Assembly: GCA_029565395.1 (NCBI GenBank)
Contig: JAKQOG010000124.1
Coordinates: 1-64,000, forward strand
DNA: 64,000 nt
Reading direction: 5' to 3'
Origin: Candidatus Hydrogenedentota bacterium
GTDB lineage: Bacteria; Hydrogenedentota; Hydrogenedentia; Hydrogenedentales; CAILVY01
Below, one piece after another: positions 63,201 through 64,000 of this stretch. The notes beneath the pieces are model-generated. The model was not told where the DNA came from. It saw only the letters and a list, made by a program, of their open reading frames with translations, and ran no database searches. The position numbers and the translations under genes are program-made. Each line of letters begins with the position of its first letter. Position 1 is the stretch's first letter.

Positions 63201-63545
63201 GGTCTTATCCTCGGCGCGGGGGGAACCGGGATCGTGGTCCTGCGCAATGTGTTTGAGCGGCGCAGTGAAATTGCGCTTCTCCACGCGCTGGGCTATGAGC
63301 GGAGCATCCTCTTAAAAATCTTGTTGGCGGAACACGGTGCGCTTGTCCTCGCCGGAATGCTGTTGGGCGCCCTTGCCGCCGCCGCCGCCATCCTGCCGCT
63401 GATATTGCTTTCCCAGACCACCGTCTCACCGCTGGTTCAAGCCGTTCTTTTTGCGGTAATAGTGATTTCCAACCTTGTCAGCATATCCGTCATGGTGCTT
63501 GTGGGTCTTCCGCAGAATCCAACACCCTATCTGCGCGAAGAATGA
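60270..63545 (+). CDS. ABC transporter permease with two FtsX domains
   Basis: 1091 aa; no obvious ribosome site, presumably coupled to the ATPase. An N-terminal TM (about 17-37) leads to a large periplasmic-type domain, then FtsX core TMs at about 495-630 (GLQQRTQEMGILLALGYSRN), two linking TMs (about 650-705), a second N-terminal-like TM, a second outer domain and a second FtsX core near the end (VLRNVFERRSEIALLHALGY). This fused, duplicated layout is the YbbP/FtsX-like type of predicted exporter. Possible job: moving lipoproteins or envelope material related to the operon's exported proteins. Confidence 0.92.
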   Translation: MSFVRLITRGLTYHRRLHAGLLLGAVLACGILTGALLVGDSVDYSLRAIASARLGHIQYAMEWRNRFFGHALAQRLQEKDPRIRASALLSLKGMASLPPDRKQAGNQLNNVQVIGVKADFWAFAEETSFKVDLGPQEAAINEKTASALGIKPGDDLLLRITKPGTMPLDAPLSSREQEQTVSSLVTVKGVLSDAQLGRFSLATNQTTPFNVFVNFTWLQEETEKAGLANLMVVNGGVPQKDLHHVLAQSWDLEDLGLRLRTSSLDFVQLESSRIFIDEEVLRATQTIPGSISTLTYLVNSISKGDRMTPYSFVEAGAFDSILKDDEVEINMWLAAQLLATGGDTVDMAYLQLLPDNTFVERSRSFKVHGVVLTTEALNIERELAPLFPGLSQVESCTDWRIGMPMDEARLADPANELYWKQYGQTPKLFTTLKAGQEMWGNRFGDVTAVRFPASMSESEVRQTLRKEIAPEKEGLQFLPVGKMALDAVNQAIDFGGLFVGMSFFLIVAALVLLGLLYVFGLQQRTQEMGILLALGYSRNRVRALFFLEACPTAIVGALLGAFAGIAYARLLLAAIAFLWPAAVAGTAIGFHIKASTLLIGIFAATLFVLLVVLAGIWRGTRLSPHQLLTTDFATATIHPARHRRIWIFLLSTIALFCAAATIVYVWKTKPESMVEPFFSVGTFLLLAELGYYASFLGYLARRPTYRHPSLWKMILSNLARRRGRSLSVAGLTACGCFLVFAVSAMQENVALHATERSAGTGGFGIFAETTAPLMGTPEDLLKTLGTKAVPLRVRDGDDAGCLNLNHALAPRLYGVDPHQLSRLGAFVPQPGEDTLWKLLQQPLQEGVVPALAGDSDTAMWGLKKKTGVADGDVLPYHDESGKKFTVKLVGKLPMRLSVFQGSLLISEDAFTRLFPSEAGFRTFLIDTPANKAQETAERLNRDLERFGMQAAPAVSRLHEFYAVEQTYLSMFLLLGGFGLILGAGGTGIVVLRNVFERRSEIALLHALGYERSILLKILLAEHGALVLAGMLLGALAAAAAILPLILLSQTTVSPLVQAVLFAVIVISNLVSISVMVLVGLPQNPTPYLREE

Positions 63546-63642
63546 TTTTCTGTATGAATGCGGGCCAAGTTTGCTCTTGCCGTGTCGAGATCTGCACTAT
63601 AGTATGGTTGCAGCCTGGATTGCGGACGGTGTGGAAAGTTTG

Positions 63643-63674
63643 CATGCGGGAGGGCGAGGCTCCCGCCGAGCCGT
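63643..63674. repeat. REGEAP-type repeat, copy 4 (left arm of inverted pair)
   Basis: The 32-bp arm starting CATGCGGGAGGGCGAGGC pairs with copy 5 at 63728-63759 with one mismatch, separated by 53 bp, giving a long potential hairpin 98 bp after the permease gene. Confidence 0.85.
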
Positions 63675-63727
63675 CAAAAAAGATCAGGATCAGGGACGTT
63701 GAACATGTGGTTTGGATGGTTTGTCTT

Positions 63728-63759
63728 ACGGCTCGGCAGGAGCCTCGCCCTCCCGCATG
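63728..63759. repeat. REGEAP-type repeat, copy 5 (right arm of inverted pair)
   Basis: ACGGCTCGGCAGGAGCCTCG followed by CCCTCCCGCATG; inverted complement of copy 4 and identical in core and TTTGTCTT prefix to copy 3 at 49458. Confidence 0.85.
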
Positions 63760-63832
63760 TTATTTTATGAATTGCCGCAAGACGCAATCGGCAACCTAAG
63801 GTGACCATGGGTAAAGTTTTGGAGTATATGGA

Positions 63833-64000
63833 ATGACGGCGCGCAGTTTGTATGGACTCTTGGGGATATGTTTACTGTTCTTAAACATTTATGTGCACGC
63901 GGATGAAAACTGGCCGCAGTGGCGCGGGCCTACTCTGAACGGCACCTGCACCGCCACGGGACTGCCCGATACCTGGAGTGAAACGGAAAACATCCTCTGG
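63833..64000 (+). CDS. Secreted beta-propeller protein, 5' part only
   Basis: The last 56 codons of the window encode a signal peptide (SLYGLLGICLLFLNIYVHA) and the mature start ENWPQWRGPTLNGTC, then GLPDTWSETENILW, the standard N terminus of the propeller family seen in six other genes here. GGAGTATATGGA lies just upstream of the ATG. The gene runs off the window edge. Confidence 0.85.
   Translation, partial: MTARSLYGLLGICLLFLNIYVHADENWPQWRGPTLNGTCTATGLPDTWSETENILW

Overview
The window is chromosomal DNA from an uncultured-type bacterium, moderately GC-rich and densely coded. The best guess is Candidatus Hydrogenedentes (Hydrogenedentota); Planctomycetota or Lentisphaerota are alternatives. 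The guess rests on secreted proteins joined by long Glu-Gly (EGEGEG) linkers, dockerin-like LSELLRVIQFF repeats, many BamB/PQQ-like beta-propellers with a WPxFRGP start, a DUF1559-type pseudopilin, and an intergenic repeat that reads REGEAPAKP when it enters a gene. The assignment is from pattern memory and was not tested.

Layout. 1-2788: a 7-bp tandem repeat, then ddl-dapF-purN on the minus strand (cell wall and purine synthesis). 2867-10409: two giant secreted beta-helix proteins sharing a C-terminal half and an unusual EG-linker/DCHC/TM/basic tail. 10721-18793: a DUF362 protein, a CHAD protein, uvrC followed by an alpha/beta hydrolase and a frameshifted small gene, a MITE-like inverted-repeat element, and a polytopic membrane protein. 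19226-23578: tandem paralogous lipoproteins with InlB-type repeats and an unrecognised C-terminal region. 24132-36453: a 16-gene, mostly overlapping operon for a membrane-bound group 4 [NiFe] hydrogenase fused in organisation to an Mrp-type antiporter, preceded by a flavin/Fe-S diaphorase pair and followed by a maturation protease. 36410-41246: a sensor kinase, a tRNA-Ser remnant, a decayed FGE fragment and a secreted FGE-sulfatase-type protein. 41547-64000: seven beta-propeller genes, one NHL protein and one pseudopilin.

Within the last part, 49620-63545 is a compact run of nine genes with overlapping or nearly abutting ends: a Tat-exported ferredoxin and a NapH-like membrane polyferredoxin (together NapGH-like), a membrane-anchored propeller, a NuoE-NuoF-ferredoxin fusion, a Fer2/GltD-like flavoprotein, a glycosyltransferase, a second anchored propeller, and a LolD/FtsX-type ABC transporter. 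This looks like a coordinated unit that links cytoplasmic NADH oxidation to extracytoplasmic Fe-S and propeller proteins, with no recognisable terminal reductase. It is my main candidate for an undescribed system.

With the hydrogenase operon, the organism appears able to exchange electrons among NAD(P)H, ferredoxin, H2 and an ion gradient. All functions are inferred from motifs, length and gene order read by eye; no database search was run.
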